Origin: Luidia sarsii
Taxonomy: Eukaryota; Echinodermata; Asteroidea; Paxillosida; Luidiidae
Length of the DNA stretch: 64,000 nt
NCBI GenBank assembly: GCA_949987565.1
Contig: OX465112.1
Coordinates: forward strand, 620,001 to 684,000
Direction of reading: 5' to 3'
A program made the position numbers and the translations under genes. Below the pieces are notes generated by a model that was given only the letters and a program-made list of their open reading frames with translations, did no database searches and was not told the DNA's origin. Positions 47,708-59,060 of the stretch are shown here, in pieces. Positions within the stretch are counted from its first letter, which is position 1. Each line of letters opens with the position of its first letter.

Positions 47708-48305
47708 GAGAGAGATAATGAAAGATGGGAAATAGAGGGGGGTGTGTGAGAGAGAGAGGGGGAGAATGTGCGTGAGAGAGAGAGAGTATGAGGGAGAGGG
47801 CGAGAGAAGAGAGGAACGGGGAAGTGGTGGGGAGAGGGAAAGATGGAGAGAGGGAGAGAGGGAGAGAGGGAGAGAGGTACGGGGAGGTGGTGGAGAGAGG
47901 GAAAGAGTGAGAGAGGGAGCAAAGAGCAAGAGTGAGAGAGAGTAAGAGTGAGGGAACGGGAGGGAGAGGAAGGGAGAGGGAGGGAGAGGGAGAGGGAGAG
48001 GGAGAAGGAGAGGGAGAGGGAGAGGGAGAGGGAGAGGGAGAGGGAGGGAGAGGAAGCAGGAGGGAGAGGGAGCAAGAGTGAGGGAGCGGGAGGGAGAGGG
48101 AGAGGGAGAGGGAGAGGGAGAGGGAGAGGGAGAGGGAGAGGGAGAGGGAGAGGGAGAGGGAGGGAGAGGAAGCGAGTGGGAAAGGGAGGGAGAGGGAGCA
48201 AGAGTGAGGGAGCGGGAGGGAGCGGGAGGGAGAGAGAGGAAGATGGAGGGAGAGGTAAGGAGGTGTGGAGGGAAAGGGAGAGAGACAAATAGACAGAGAG
48301 GGTCA
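47708..48305. repeat. GGGAGA-type purine array
   Basis: Purine-only units on plus: degenerate GAGA at the left, regular GGGAGA hexamers at about 47990-48045 and 48095-48160, with a recurring GAGCAAGAGTGAGGGAGCGG word at about 48069 and 48197. The repeated longer word shows block duplication. The minus-strand 318-codon frame is a Ser-Leu-Pro artefact. Confidence 0.93.
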
Positions 48306-48788
48306 GGGAGAGTGAGAGTAAAGTGACATGCACAGACAGAGAGAGAGAAAGCCATGACCTCCCTTGGTTGAACAGAATACAAAATGTATGTCTCCCTGTC
48401 CATGACGTCACCATACCGTTCTTAGGATCTTGCCTTTGCTGCCGTTCCTGACTGTGCCTCGGGCTCTTTGGCATTCGCCTCGTGCCGTCCCCCGCGCTTT
48501 CAACCGCTGCACCCACAGCCACTCCACTCCGCGGGGTTTGTGTGTGTGTCCGTGTGACATCACCGGCGAGTCAATGCCGTGCTCCTCTCTCGAGCGTGCA
48601 GGGCAGACTCTGAACACGGGCGTCACTTAAAAACCAAAAAAAGATAGTCAGCTCGCTTCTCTCCAGAGCCCCCTCATGGGAACTCGCTAGAGTGTTTCGT
48701 ATATGGGTGCATCTTTTATGACGAACCCTTTGCACTCCTCCTGCTCCTCTACCGTCCCATTCCACCAATTTCTGCTGACACATTCATC
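48306..48788. other. No gene supported
   Basis: Unique-looking spacer between two opposite-strand low-complexity tracts. A GTGTGTGTGTCC run lies near 48540. I see nothing else. Confidence 0.5.
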
Positions 48789-49350
48789 ATGCTCTCCTCC
48801 TACCCCTCCTCCATCCCCTCTGCCCCTCCTCCCCTTCCTCCTCCCACGTCTTCTCCTTCTCATCCTCTCCCCTTCTTTCCCTCATTCTCCTTCTTCTCTT
48901 CTTTCTCCCCCTCCTCCTCCCCCTCCGCCTTCTGATCCACTTTCTTCTCCCCTCCTCCCCCTTCTTCTCCGTGTCCTCCTGTCATCCTCCACTTCTCATC
49001 CCTTCCTCCTCTTCGTCACCCCTCCTCCTCTTTCTGATCACCCCCTCCTCCTCATTATCACCAACTCCTTATCTTCCTCCTTTCCTCCTCTCCCTTCTCC
49101 TCCCCTTCCCCTCCACCACTTCCCATCCTCCTCCTCCCTTCCCTCCTTCTCTTACTCATCCAACTCCTCCCCATCCTCCTCCTCCCCTCTCTCTACGCCT
49201 ACTTCTCCTCCCCTCCGCCTACTTCTCCGCCTCTTCCGTCTACTTCTCCTCCCCCTCCGCCTACCCCTCCTCCTGCTCCTCCTCCTCCTCCTCATCACCC
49301 CCTCCCTCCTCCGCCTACCTCTCCTCCTCCTCCTCCTCCTCCTGCGATGA
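48789..49350. repeat. CCT/CTC pyrimidine tract ending in (CCT)n
   Basis: More than 500 bp of C- and T-rich sequence, organised as CTCCTCC trinucleotides and ending with a purer (CCT)n run at about 49318-49343. Long frames in three phases (Ser-Pro-Leu) are artefacts. Confidence 0.92.
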
Positions 49351-50159
49351 TGCAGCCCGGGGACGCAAATGCCTCCTTCAAGAGTGGATCGAAGAAGGTC
49401 TACAGACGTTCCACTCCTGCCTGTGTATATATACCTGTGCCGAGACGCCGCTGGGCACTGACTGACTGCGAAGCGCGGTCCCATAATGACCTGGCCAAAC
49501 ACGCCCGGTATGAGGCAGGGTTCGCGCGCGCGCCTGCCGCCTGCAACCGCCCAGAGGGCTGCTTGAAAACCTGCTAAAGCCGCCATAATTAGCGCCGCCC
49601 GGATCCCCCGACACTTCCCACCACCTACCTCCACCGAACACGCTCTATCTCGCGATGTATTTGGACAAGTCTAGCCGTGTGCTGCTCACATTTCACTCTC
49701 GCGTGTGTTTTGTTAACTTGGTTTCAAATGGGCTGGCATTTTGGGGGTTTTTTCCTCAAATTTTGCGACCGGTTTCGTGATTTTAAATGGGCATTTCTAA
49801 TCTGGAGTTGCCTTACTGGGGGTTTTACAGCCAAGAGGCGTATCGTCTTATTTTCCTTAATGATAATGGATGCGACCATTTCGCAGCGAACGGATCTTAT
49901 AGAAGACTCCTTTGTGGTGACCTGTTTTAAGGCCTGGGTTTTCATTGCGGAGTGAGGGGGGGGGGGAGGATGTCCTTGGCTTTTGCTTCGACAGCCACGA
50001 AGATGGCGGAACGGTATCCCTGGGTCCAGTCGGCGCCAAAGCCCGCCATAATGTATTAGTATTATGCGGTCAGTCTAGAGTCTGTCCGTCAAGGACTAGC
50101 CAGGACCCGTGCTTTTGTTCCTTGCCAGCAAAACCGTCCCCTTTAGCTTTAATCCTCCT
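49351..50159. other. No gene supported
   Basis: Mixed sequence. G-run near 49956. Frames under 92 codons and unrecognised. Confidence 0.5.
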
Positions 50160-50690
50160 TGAGCAGCAGAAGGAGGAGGATTAAGGAGGAGGAGGAAGAA
50201 AACGAGAAGGAGGAGATGAAGAAGGGGAGGAGAAAGGGGGAAGGAAAAGCAGAAGCAGAAGCATATAGAAGAGGGAGAAGGAGATGGAGACGAAGGAGAT
50301 GGAGAAGGAGGAGAAAAAGATAGGGAAGGGGAATAAGAAGGAGAAGAAGGAGGAGGAGAAGGAGATGGAAAAGGAGAGGGAGAAGGAGAAGGAGAAGGAG
50401 AAGGAGAAGGAGAAGGAGAAGGAGAAGGAGAAGGAGAAGGAGAAGGAGAAGGAGAAGGAGAAGGAGAAGGAGAGGGAGAGGGAGAGGGAGAGGGAGAGGG
50501 AGAGGGAGAGGGAGAGGGAGAGGGAGAGGGAGAGGGAGAGGGAGAGGGAGAGGGAGAGGGAGAGGGAGAGGGAGAGGGAGAGGGAGAGGGAGAGGGAGAG
50601 GGAGAGGGAGAGGGAGAGGGAGAGGGAGAGGGAGAAGGAGAAGGAGAAGGAGAGGGAGGAAGGGGGAGGGAAGTGCAGGAGGGGAGGAGG
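50160..50690. repeat. GGAGAA to GGAGAG hexamer array
   Basis: GGAGAA hexamers (about 50381-50470) change abruptly to GGAGAG hexamers (about 50471-50635, some 27 near-perfect units) and back to a few GGAGAA units. The sharp switches show a one-base variant spreading by slippage within the array. The 176-codon Glu-Lys/Arg-Glu frame is an artefact of the 6-bp unit. Confidence 0.96.
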
Positions 50691-51189
50691 AGGAGAAGGA
50701 GGGTCCCTAAAAGCTAAGAACCTTTTACAAATACCAATAAACCTTTATTGGTCCTTAAAGATGTTCCAAGCCGGAGGCTTGTGTTGCCGGGGCAACGCTC
50801 GTGTACGCGGCTAGAAGAGCCATGTTTCGTGGCGTTCCTTGATCGTGTTTTCTTTTGCGTGTCTCTCCGTGGCGAGCGATGCATGTCGAAATGTGAGTAG
50901 AAGGCCGAGCCTACCTAATGGTTTATGGCTTGGAGGGAGATGGTGCTAGGTGAGGGAGATGGAGGAATTCAAGCATTGTTGTCCGATCAAATCGTAACGA
51001 ATTAGGTCATGGGGAAATGCAGTCGGTTTTGAGGGCAGCATCCGTCTTCCTTTGTATGTGTCGCTTAACTTGGAGTGCATCGTTGCTGGTTTTCGCATGA
51101 CGATGTCGCGTCTACGCCAATGTCTCACAGCACGGTGTCCCATGGTGTCGTTGTCGTAGTCGCTGCTGTAGTCACGGTTACACCTTTTC
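50691..51189. other. No gene supported
   Basis: Contains AATAAACCTTTATTGG near 50740, of the kind found at retroposon tails, without a recognisable body. I see nothing else. Confidence 0.5.
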
Positions 51190-51480
51190 CATCCTCATCA
51201 TCCTCACCAGTCCTCCATTACACATCTGTCGTCGTCCTCGCCACATATTACCTTCCTCACCAACCTCCCCATCCTCACCAGCCTCGGAACCTCCTCCACC
51301 CTGATAATTTCCACCACCCTCCTCACCCTCGCCAATCTCGAAAATCTCACAAAACTCATCCTGCTCATTGCACCTCTCACCCTCACCACCCTCAACCATC
51401 CTCACCACCCTCACCACCCTCGCCTTTCTCACCGACCTCGAAATCTCACAAACCTCATCCTACTCAGTCTCCTCACTCTC
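51190..51480. repeat. Degenerate CCTCACC array
   Basis: CCTCACC, CCTCATC and CCTCGCC units recur at about 9-12 bp spacing, diverged and without strict period. Probably an old microsatellite. Confidence 0.7.
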
Positions 51481-52672
51481 ACCACACTAATATTCGCCAT
51501 GGTCCTGAACCCTAACTGTCTTGCTAACCCCACCCCCTAACCACCCTCTATCTTACCCGTCTGCACCGTTCTCATCGTCACCCTCATCATCTCTCTCCCA
51601 TCTCCCTCATCCAACCTATCCTTCCATTTTCACCATTCCCCCTGTTCAGGGTGTCCATGACCGTTCTGTCTACCCCCCCCTCCCCCGATGGATGCAAGCG
51701 ATTCACGGATCGTCTTCCTCCTCGAACGATACTCGCCTGACAGATCCATGCCCGGAGATTGATCGCTGACGACGAATCCCAACAGGCTGCCCACAGCCAG
51801 AGATAGAATCCCCTCTCTCCTTGTCATGCCCCGTTCGCCTGTCTGCTGACTGGTGCGGATCTCGAGCCAGTACTGTATTTGCCCAGCTGTGCTATTCCCC
51901 CCCTTCCCTCCTGCTCTAACCCTCTGAATAGTTCATCCAGGGAAATCAGACGGCGTGGCGATTCGGAAATGGGGAGGGAGGGGGTATAATGTTCTGACGA
52001 GCCGAATGTCAGTGCCTGGTGGAAACCTCCACAGGAACGGAGGTACTTGGACCGCATATTTCTGTGCCATGTGAAAGTACAGGCTGTCACAATCTCGCCA
52101 CGTGTATCTTAGTTAACCTACCCTTGTCCGTCCTTTTCAACCGGATCTTCCCGCCCGGATCTTCACTTCTGGATCCTTGAAACAGTGTTTGCATTAAGAT
52201 GAAGAGCACCTTCGCTGGCCGTTTGCTGAAAAGCGAGAAAACGAAAACTACACGTGACAGGAGGCACGTGTTCAAAGGCTATCCGAGGTGCCTACAATTA
52301 CGTTAGCTAGATCGCAGCGCTCTCACGAAACAGTCGCTGCACGAGTCTTTAGCCTTGCCCGGCCGCCAACGCCGCGAAGTGAACGAGCGCAAACTGAGAA
52401 AAAAAAATAATTAGCTCCTTAATCCTGGAAACGGATTCCCGTGGCTCAAGGAAATCTGGTACTGTATAATAACCCTCTCATGTATAGCCTTAAGCGCTTC
52501 TCATTGCCCCATTTCCTGAAGAGGATGGCTCACCGAGGATGGTGAGAGAGGAAATAGATTTAACAAGGAGAGAGGAGGACTGAGAGATAAAGAAATACAA
52601 ATACAGACTGATAGAATGGAGGTTAAGAAAGGGGGAAAAACCGAGAGACAGAGAGACAGAGACAGAGAGAAA
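51481..52672. other. No gene supported
   Basis: Begins pyrimidine-rich (to about 51620), then mixed. GGATCTTC/CCGGATCTTC short repeats near 52143-52165. Frames under 90 codons and unrecognised. Confidence 0.5.
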
Positions 52673-52938
52673 GACACGGTAAGGCAGAGACGGAGGTAGG
52701 CAGAGAAAAAGAGACGGTGAGACAGAGACAGAGGTAGGCAGAGGAAAAGAGACGGTGAGACAGAGACAGAGGTAGGCGAAGAAAAAGAGACGGTGAGACA
52801 GAGACAGAGGTAGGCAAAGAAAAAGAGACGGTGAGACAGAGACAGAGATAGGCACAGAAAAAGAGACGATGGGAAGAGACAGAGATAGGCAGAGAGAAAG
52901 ACACGGTGAGACTTAGACATAGATAGGCAAAGAGGCAG
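52673..52938. repeat. 38-bp minisatellite, strictly periodic
   Basis: GACGGTGAGACAGAGACAGA-type units start at 52713, 52751, 52789, 52827 and 52865, exactly 38 bp apart, with diverged units on each side (52673 and about 52903). Units differ mainly in GGCAGAGG, GGCGAAGA and GGCAAAGA variants. There are no spacers between units, so this is not a CRISPR. Minus-strand frames over the array are artefacts. Confidence 0.95.
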
Positions 52939-53549
52939 GGAGAAAGACAGGGGACCGTCACTTCAAGAATACGGCTGGTTAGCCGGTACTTCAATACTGT
53001 CCCGGTGTCCAAGTGACGAACGAGCGAGTACAATCACGCCATTTTGTGCAAACCACTTGGCAGAACTATTGCATCAGGCTACCCGACAAGGCGGAGCACG
53101 TCCGCCAGTTCCCCCTCAATCAGCCGCCACGGCCCCGAGTACCGCTTTGCCTAAACCCTGTGGGTAAACGGCCACAGTGTGTACTTTGGCTTTTTGAACA
53201 AATACCGGCCCAGCGTGAGAGATCGGAGAGAACGGGCGGGTAGCTGACGGGAGCTGGAAAGAGAAGCCGACCAAACCAAACAGAGAAGAACAGAAAACGA
53301 TGTGTTGGAGCTTGCGTGCCGTTCTAGTTGGGTCGGGGTTGGGGGTATGACGGCCAGTCCAGGAGGCCTGCCTGCGAGCCGTACACTTTAAGAACCTTTC
53401 CCTTGACCGACTAATTGTGGGCCTCGTTGCGTAGTATCAACCACCCCCGTCTCTCTCCCGGGTGGAGCAGACAGGCCCCATGGGACTGGGTATGAAGCCG
53501 TGACCCTAGATTTAACGATTTGCTCCCCGTGGTGGCTCGAGGGTGGTCC
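52939..53549. other. No gene supported
   Basis: Mixed, moderately GC-rich sequence with frames up to 81 codons. I see nothing recognisable. Confidence 0.5.
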
Positions 53550-53584
53550 GATTGCCTGCACCGATTGCCTGCACCGATTGCCGT
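53550..53584. repeat. 14-bp triplication
   Basis: CGATTGCCTGCACC occurs three times in tandem (the last one partial) right at the start of the 278-bp duplication. It may be the original breakpoint of that duplication. Confidence 0.85.
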
Positions 53585-54080
53585 CGATTTCGACTTAATA
53601 TCGAGTAAAAAATCGCCGTCAGACATAGTCACAGACCCACTTAAACCAAAGGGCAATCGTGTCTCAGTCAGTTGACATCAACCAGGCCGTGACCTTCAGC
53701 GGGTACAGAATCGTGGACGCGCAGCCTATGGGCTATCCGTGTCAGTTTCGATGACGGGGACTTTTGACAAAACTACCCGCATACTCATACGGTTCGTTGA
53801 GACGAACTCGTTTTTGTTTTCTCAATTGTCGTGATGCGTTGTTCGCCTGCACAGACTGTCGACGATTGAGACTTAATATCGAGTAAAATTCGCAGGCAGA
53901 TGTAGACCCACTTCAAACAGAGCGCTAACAAGTATCAGTCGGTTGATATAAACGACATCGTGACCTTCAGTGGAGATAGAATCGTGGAAGTGCAGCCATT
54001 TGGCCATTCATATCCGTGTTCATGTCGTGTACTTTTTTGACAACACTACCCAAGCACAGCTTAAGTTGAGATGAACTCAA
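53567..54080. repeat. Diverged 278-bp tandem duplication
   Basis: Copy 1 (53567-53820) and copy 2 (53845-54080) share in order GCCTGCAC, GACTTAATATCGAGTAAAA, GACCCACTT, AGTCRGTTGA, CGTGACCTTCAG, AGAATCGTGGA, ACTTTTNTGACAA and GATGAACTC-like words. Left-end landmarks are exactly 278 bp apart; deletions shorten this to about 260 bp at the right. Divergence of roughly 25-30% by eye indicates an old event. No coding frame is conserved between the copies. Confidence 0.88.
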
Positions 54081-54634
54081 CCCCCCCCCCCCCCTCTCAT
54101 TTCACTGGCCTGGTGCGTTTGGGCACATTCGAATCAGGCAATTGCCACGCTATCTGTAGCGAGGTAGAGGAGATGGGATTATATTGACCAATGGATCTAC
54201 GTAAGGATAACCTTCGTTGGAATCGGCTGCTAACTTGGATCTGATTGAAGGCATTGCATTCATGCAGGTATCGGTGCCGTGACGGGTTTCAAACTGCCGT
54301 TAATCAGACCTTGTAGGCCAGTTTGCACGCGCTATCGTGCCCAGACATTCATCGGTGCTGGTGAAACCATTTTCTTTCTCCTGTCTGATTCGATTCTTTC
54401 AAACTAAACTCTCATAATAGTCACGAATGCACCTCCACCTCCTTCAAAATGTGCCTGCACTGAGTCGGTCTGAAATAGACCACTCCACACCAAGGCAACT
54501 TGTTTGAAGACGATTCACTTTATTAAATTCAAACAAACCAAGGAAGAACCGACTTGGAACTTTTCAGTCATTTTTCCCCCTTAGTTTGTTTGACTTGAAT
54601 TGAAAAAGCTGCAACCACTTTGTGTGATACCCGA
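54081..54634. other. No gene supported; C-run
   Basis: A 14-C run at 54081-54094 follows the duplication. The remainder is mixed to AT-rich with nothing recognisable. Confidence 0.55.
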
Positions 54635-54890
54635 GCTGCCGTAGCCAGGTTAACAACAATTAGTTGTTTGCATCTGAATGAAAGCAGGGATGTGATCCCT
54701 GGAGATATGAGGTAATTAATGGTGGAATTGCTTCTGACTGGCGCCCACCCGGCACAGACTAGTTAACTACTTGGAAAGGCCACCATCTAATTAAGGGCTG
54801 GATAGCTCAGATGGAAGAGCACTGGTTCGTTAATCCAGAGGACTCGGGTTCAAGCCCCGGTCTGGTCAAAGTTTTCTTTACCATTTCGTT
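54635..54890 (+). mobile_element. Best copy of tRNA-Lys-like SINE with upstream module
   Basis: The module at 54635-54795 (GCTGCCGTAGCCAGGTTAAC onward, with TTGTTTGCATCT and a GGGATGTGATCCCTGG hairpin) matches 21334-21486. It leads straight into a tRNA-like part and a TTTTCTTTACCATTT tail. A typical tRNA-derived SINE starts with the tRNA part; here a conserved module precedes it, so either the element is composite or the module belongs to a second, partnered repeat. Seen in two of three copies in this window. Confidence 0.82.
54796..54868 (+). tRNA. tRNA-like SINE head folding as a full cloverleaf
   Basis: All four stems can form: acceptor GGCTGGA/TCTGGTC (7 pairs with wobbles), D-stem GCTC/GAGC, anticodon stem CTGGT/TCCAG with one T-T mismatch, T-stem TCGGG/CCCGG. 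Loop TTCAAGC carries box B. Similarity to tRNA-Lys is strong (GGATAGCTCAG, GGGTTCAAG), but the anticodon position reads GTT (Asn) with C instead of U33. The loss of U33, the changed anticodon and the repeat context argue for a SINE head rather than a working tRNA. Confidence 0.5.
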
Positions 54891-57117
54891 CTCAAAAGAT
54901 TCACTTTAATGCAGTATTTTGTGTGGAGGAGTTCTAAAGTTCAGATGCGAACATGTTGTGTGGCAATTCGGGAGCCCGCCCCCTCTTTAACCACACACAC
55001 CCATCACTTCCCCCTCCGTGTGCTCGGCAAACATCTGGCCGTGTCCAATTTCGGCGCCGCCCGAAACTTTCATCAAGCTAGTCGACACCTTTGTTGGGGG
55101 AAGCACAGATTGACTCTTCCTCAAGACGCCAATTACAAGCGATGACAAGTCGCCCAATTCCACCCGCGACTGACAAGCCTATATAACAAGCGTATGAAGT
55201 GCCCCCATCACCGCCTACTCCCCCACCAACCCTTCTTCCTCCTGTCTCCTCCCTCGCTGCCATCACCCACTGGCGGAGAAACGGTCAATTCAATCGAGGG
55301 GAACAACTCGAAAAAGGGGCAAGCCCAGAGGTAGAACAACCATTCGGATGGGCGACAGAGGGACCCGTCCCGCACCTCCCCTCCCACACGCGAAATCTCG
55401 CCACACGCTGGGTTTTCTCTCTCTCTCTCTATCTACTCGTCGAAAATCAATGTGAGGGACGCGACCGGGAAAGAGAATGAAAAGAGATGAGAAATCCCGG
55501 ATCTTGTTTGCTTTCGAGAAAAAAAAATGTCATGCTGTCTTCGTCGGCCACTCGTGGGTGTCACTCCAGCACCTTACCAATCTACCCTGGTGTTTATAAG
55601 GTATTGATCCTTGGGGAAGAGGCAAGAGGGAGGGAGGGGGTGGAGACGTGTATAAATCTGCGTGATGAACACAAAAACATAACATTGGGAGGGAGGTAAA
55701 GACGGTTACGTGCAGACATGAGTAGGAGGTGGACGGGGAGAAGGGTTGGGCTGTGTTGGATTGGGAACACTCCAGGTGAACCAATTATCTACGACGACAT
55801 GCCAGGAGCTCCGGCCGGGTTTTCGTACTGTCCCCGGTCTACGCGAAGTGTTGACTTAGTTACCTCTCAGCCTCCTCCCTACCTCCTTTCTCCCCTCCCC
55901 CCACCCCCTCTCCTCCCCCGACTAAACAAGACATGTTGGAGTGTCAGCGTCGTGACAGTTCTAATTCATATAGAGGTGTCAAAATAACCCCTCCCCGCTG
56001 TAAGCGTGAGAGGTACTCCAACGTTTGATGATTTCCCCCGAAGGACAGCCCATCTCTTTGCTCTTCTATTCCGGGCCGGGGTCATCGCTCGCAAGACCTC
56101 GCGGAGAGTATCCATCCCGGATCCTTTGTGCGTGTGTGTGTGTTTTTAATATAGAATGTAGCACAGGCGTACGAATCGATAGAGCACATCATGTACTTGA
56201 GCTGCCGACGGGCACAGATGTGACATGGTGGTCCTGCTTCGTCTAGACTGTGTGCTGCTTGAGTGCTGCCCGACTTTTGTTTTTAGAAAATCTCCAAGTT
56301 GTGTCAACCATTTATTCATGTATATTTGTTTTTCTATTTTTTGTTTTGATGGGGCAGCTCGAAACGGGAATGCATCAGAGGAAGGGAAAATAATAATATG
56401 ATTTGTAGAGCGTCATAATCGAGATCATGGCGCTAGCAACACAAGATAGTTAGAAACATAGACATATCAAAGGGAAACAGGATACAAGTAGGTTTTCATG
56501 TACTTTGGTGATCTGATGTTGGTGGGTATAGTGTTCCAAACTTTCGGGCCAGCATTATTGTGAAGGCTTTGGCTGTGAAGGAGTTTATCTGCATTCATCC
56601 CTCGGGGGATTTAGATGCTTTTCGCCAGCCTGGTTATTTTTCGGTAAAATCGTAATCTTTTAAGTGTCCATCCGCACTCCAGTAAAACTGACATGCCGAT
56701 AATCCACCTTCCCCACATTGCATCAAATGCAAGGTGACCGATAGTCTTGTAGGTCTATTTGTTCACGTGCAGTGTACCGTATGTGCTAAGGAGGAGGTTC
56801 ATAATAATATGGCAAGGTTTCAATGCTTTCGCCACTATAGTGATCTTGCGAACCTACGGATTCATCTGCGTGTATAGATTTTACTAAAGAAAAAGTGCTT
56901 CCAAATTGTGTAGCAATTCTCGAAACGTATTTTCGACCCTCTTTTCATGAGTAGTGTGAAAGTGGTTCTGTGTTACAGTGGTCCACAAGGTTAGATAACA
57001 ACATGACGTGATACTGACGAACTGGGCTGATGCATGCTTTCATGCATCATACAATGATATTACATAGATGTCTTCGTTCAGGGGAATGTAATTCAATGAG
57101 GGGTTGCCCCACTCGAC
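54891..57117. other. No gene supported
   Basis: Contains CT and C-rich patches (about 55415-55430, 55870-55920), a (GT)n run near 56132 and no recognisable peptide. The part at 56380-57050 recalls repeat-derived sequence in composition, but I could not match it to any copy in the window. Confidence 0.5.
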
Positions 57118-57265
57118 GGAATAAGGACTGAGTGCTCAGTGCTTTGCCCGATGCCAAATGAAAAAAAAGGAACCCGTGACTCCTGCTGTCTAGTGCAGGT
57201 GTATTAACCACTTGATCAAGGAGCTGGTCGAGGTCTGAAACAATATAGGAGGGTTTGAAGTGACA
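57118..57265 (-). mobile_element. tRNA-like SINE family B copy, minus strand
   Basis: On the minus strand it reads GACCTCGACCAGCTCC, then a box A-like TGATCAAGTGG, the stem CCTGC, loop ACTAGACA, stem GCAGG, then CACGGGTTCC. At that point the T-arm is cut and joined to an A/T run and the tail GGGCAAAGCACTGAGCAC. It keeps the box A half but has lost most of box B, complementing the copy at 36463. The 5' end AACACGG-like word (57253-57270) also appears near 63025. Confidence 0.78.
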
Positions 57266-58689
57266 CCGTGTATAATAAGAAGAGGTAATGAAGCGAAATG
57301 TCATTTCCTTCATTGGGGAGAGGGTTGCCATCCTCGCCGCAAAAAACATGAGTGAGTTATCACTCAGGCTCTTTTCAGAACCATACCCTTTCTTTAAGAG
57401 ACCTCATTATACATGGTGTCACCGCAAAACCTCTAAAAAAAAACGTAACACCATGACGCAAAGCCTAACCATGATTCCCATTGCATCTCACAAGAAGCAA
57501 AACAAACACATCCTGGTCTCGTTCATCAGCAATAATTATTTGTCATGTGTATCAAGACGAATCATACCATGGATCTCGCAGATAGCTGACCATAACAGTT
57601 ACCTTCCACGGAGAGTATAAACACAATACTAATTCACGTCACAGATGATTTCCGCTAGGCGATGAAAGCTTCCACATTACACAGAATGATGGGCATAAAC
57701 CCTGTAATCACCCGTGCGAATATCCGTCAGGTTTCATCAGCATTATTGCATTACTGTAGCGCATTTCCTATTCATTTCCGTCCTTCCGAGAACACAATGC
57801 ATACACCCTCCGTGTTTTCGTGTAGCCCACGGCAAGCCGTGCCTCAAACGTCACCCGGACTGGAGATTTTACTTGTCAGAAATTGTCATCTTCAATTTCG
57901 ATAAAACGTGTTGTCGAAAGCGAACCTGAAGGACAATGTGGAAGCTGTTACTGATACTCCCAATGGGCACACCTTTGATTTCTTGCTCCAATATGAACGG
58001 CGTTTTAATATCATTACTGTTGTTATTTCTCAGGGCCTCAGAGGCCGCGTCAATTCGTTCCTATATAGCAGGGCTTTTCTCCAAAGTAGAAGACTTTTGT
58101 TTGTTTTTTTCACCTACGCAGTTTGAGCTTCTGTTCACCGCAGGCTTGCATTTTACAGGAGATGTGCGTGATGGTCATTCTTAGGGACCGCAGTTGTCGC
58201 CTAGACGTAGTCTCGCGTGTGTCCATACCCCTACCACCCTCTATCCACTACCGTATCTACATCCATAATATTGATCCATATAAAGTATGCAGGTATGGCC
58301 ATGCTAGTACCGGTCACTTGGGTCCCTTGCTCCATTGTTCCCCCTCTGTCAAGATTCTGCGTTCAGTGACACCGCAAGTGGGATCTTCTCCCCCACCCCA
58401 CCCCAAGTACTCCTCGCTCGGACAGACTGGATTTGTCCACCTTTGTTGCCTCTGTCCCCAAGATCTCCCCTGCTGCTTGGGGTAGAATAGAGAACAAATC
58501 CTCAATCAATTGAGTCTTGCTAATGGAACTCTTCATGCGATAGACGCATTCTAATCTAATGCGTTGAAGCAGGTATAGATATTTGATTTTCCTATCAACA
58601 TTTTCGTCACCATATTGTATATATCTCCTTCCTTGAAGTTCTCATCAGAAGATTTTGCAAATTGAGAGCAATATGTCTAAATAGACAAT
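57266..58689. other. No gene supported
   Basis: Mixed sequence with overlapping short frames (up to 120 codons) and no motif I recognise. Confidence 0.5.
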
Positions 58690-59060
58690 ATTCATACCAA
58701 TGCATAATGTATGCATCGATGGTATCTGCACAATGTATACTGTACATGTACAGTATAAAAATTATAAGTTGAGTTATACATGCATTTATATGCACATGTA
58801 TCGTGCATAATGTATGCATATAATTATACAGTACAATTATCAGAAAGTGAGTTATAAAAATATGGACATGTATCGCATGTATAATGCGTGTATATTTTAT
58901 AATTATCATAAAGAGGGTTAAACAAAATAATATGCACATATATCCCATGGATAATGTACGCATGTATAGTTGTATACAGTATGATTATTATAAAGGGAGT
59001 TATATGAATATGCACATGTATCGCATAATGCATGCGTAAACTGTACATTATCAACGCACA
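58690..59060. repeat. AT-rich tandem array, unit about 64-84 bp
   Basis: The word GAGTTAT (or GAGGGTTA) recurs at 58771, 58849, 58913 and 58997, each followed by TGCACATGTATCG-like, ATAATGYATGC-like and TACAGTAYRATTAT-like words. Length differences reflect indels in an old array of about five units. Overlapping minus-strand Ile/His/Tyr-rich frames come from the repeat and are not genes. Confidence 0.85.
58736..58757. repeat. Perfect 22-bp palindrome
   Basis: TATACTGTACA joined directly to TGTACAGTATA, with no spacer, inside the AT-rich array. Later units hold only diverged halves, so the palindrome is specific to the first unit. Confidence 0.85.

Noticed and set aside
47566..48522. 318-codon minus-strand reading frame
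   Set aside because: It is the complement of the GGGAGA array. Open only because the hexamer has no stop in that frame.
50284..50814. Glu-Lys/Arg-rich 176-codon frame
   Set aside because: Artefact of GGAGAA and GGAGAG units.
52673..52938. Possible CRISPR array
   Set aside because: The 38-bp units follow each other with no unique spacers, and the host is evidently eukaryotic.
54796..54868. Functional tRNA gene
   Set aside because: Repeat context with two sister copies, mismatched anticodon identity and C33 point to a SINE head.
56380..57050. Decayed retroelement 3' region
   Set aside because: The impression came from composition only; no conserved motif or matching copy could be shown.
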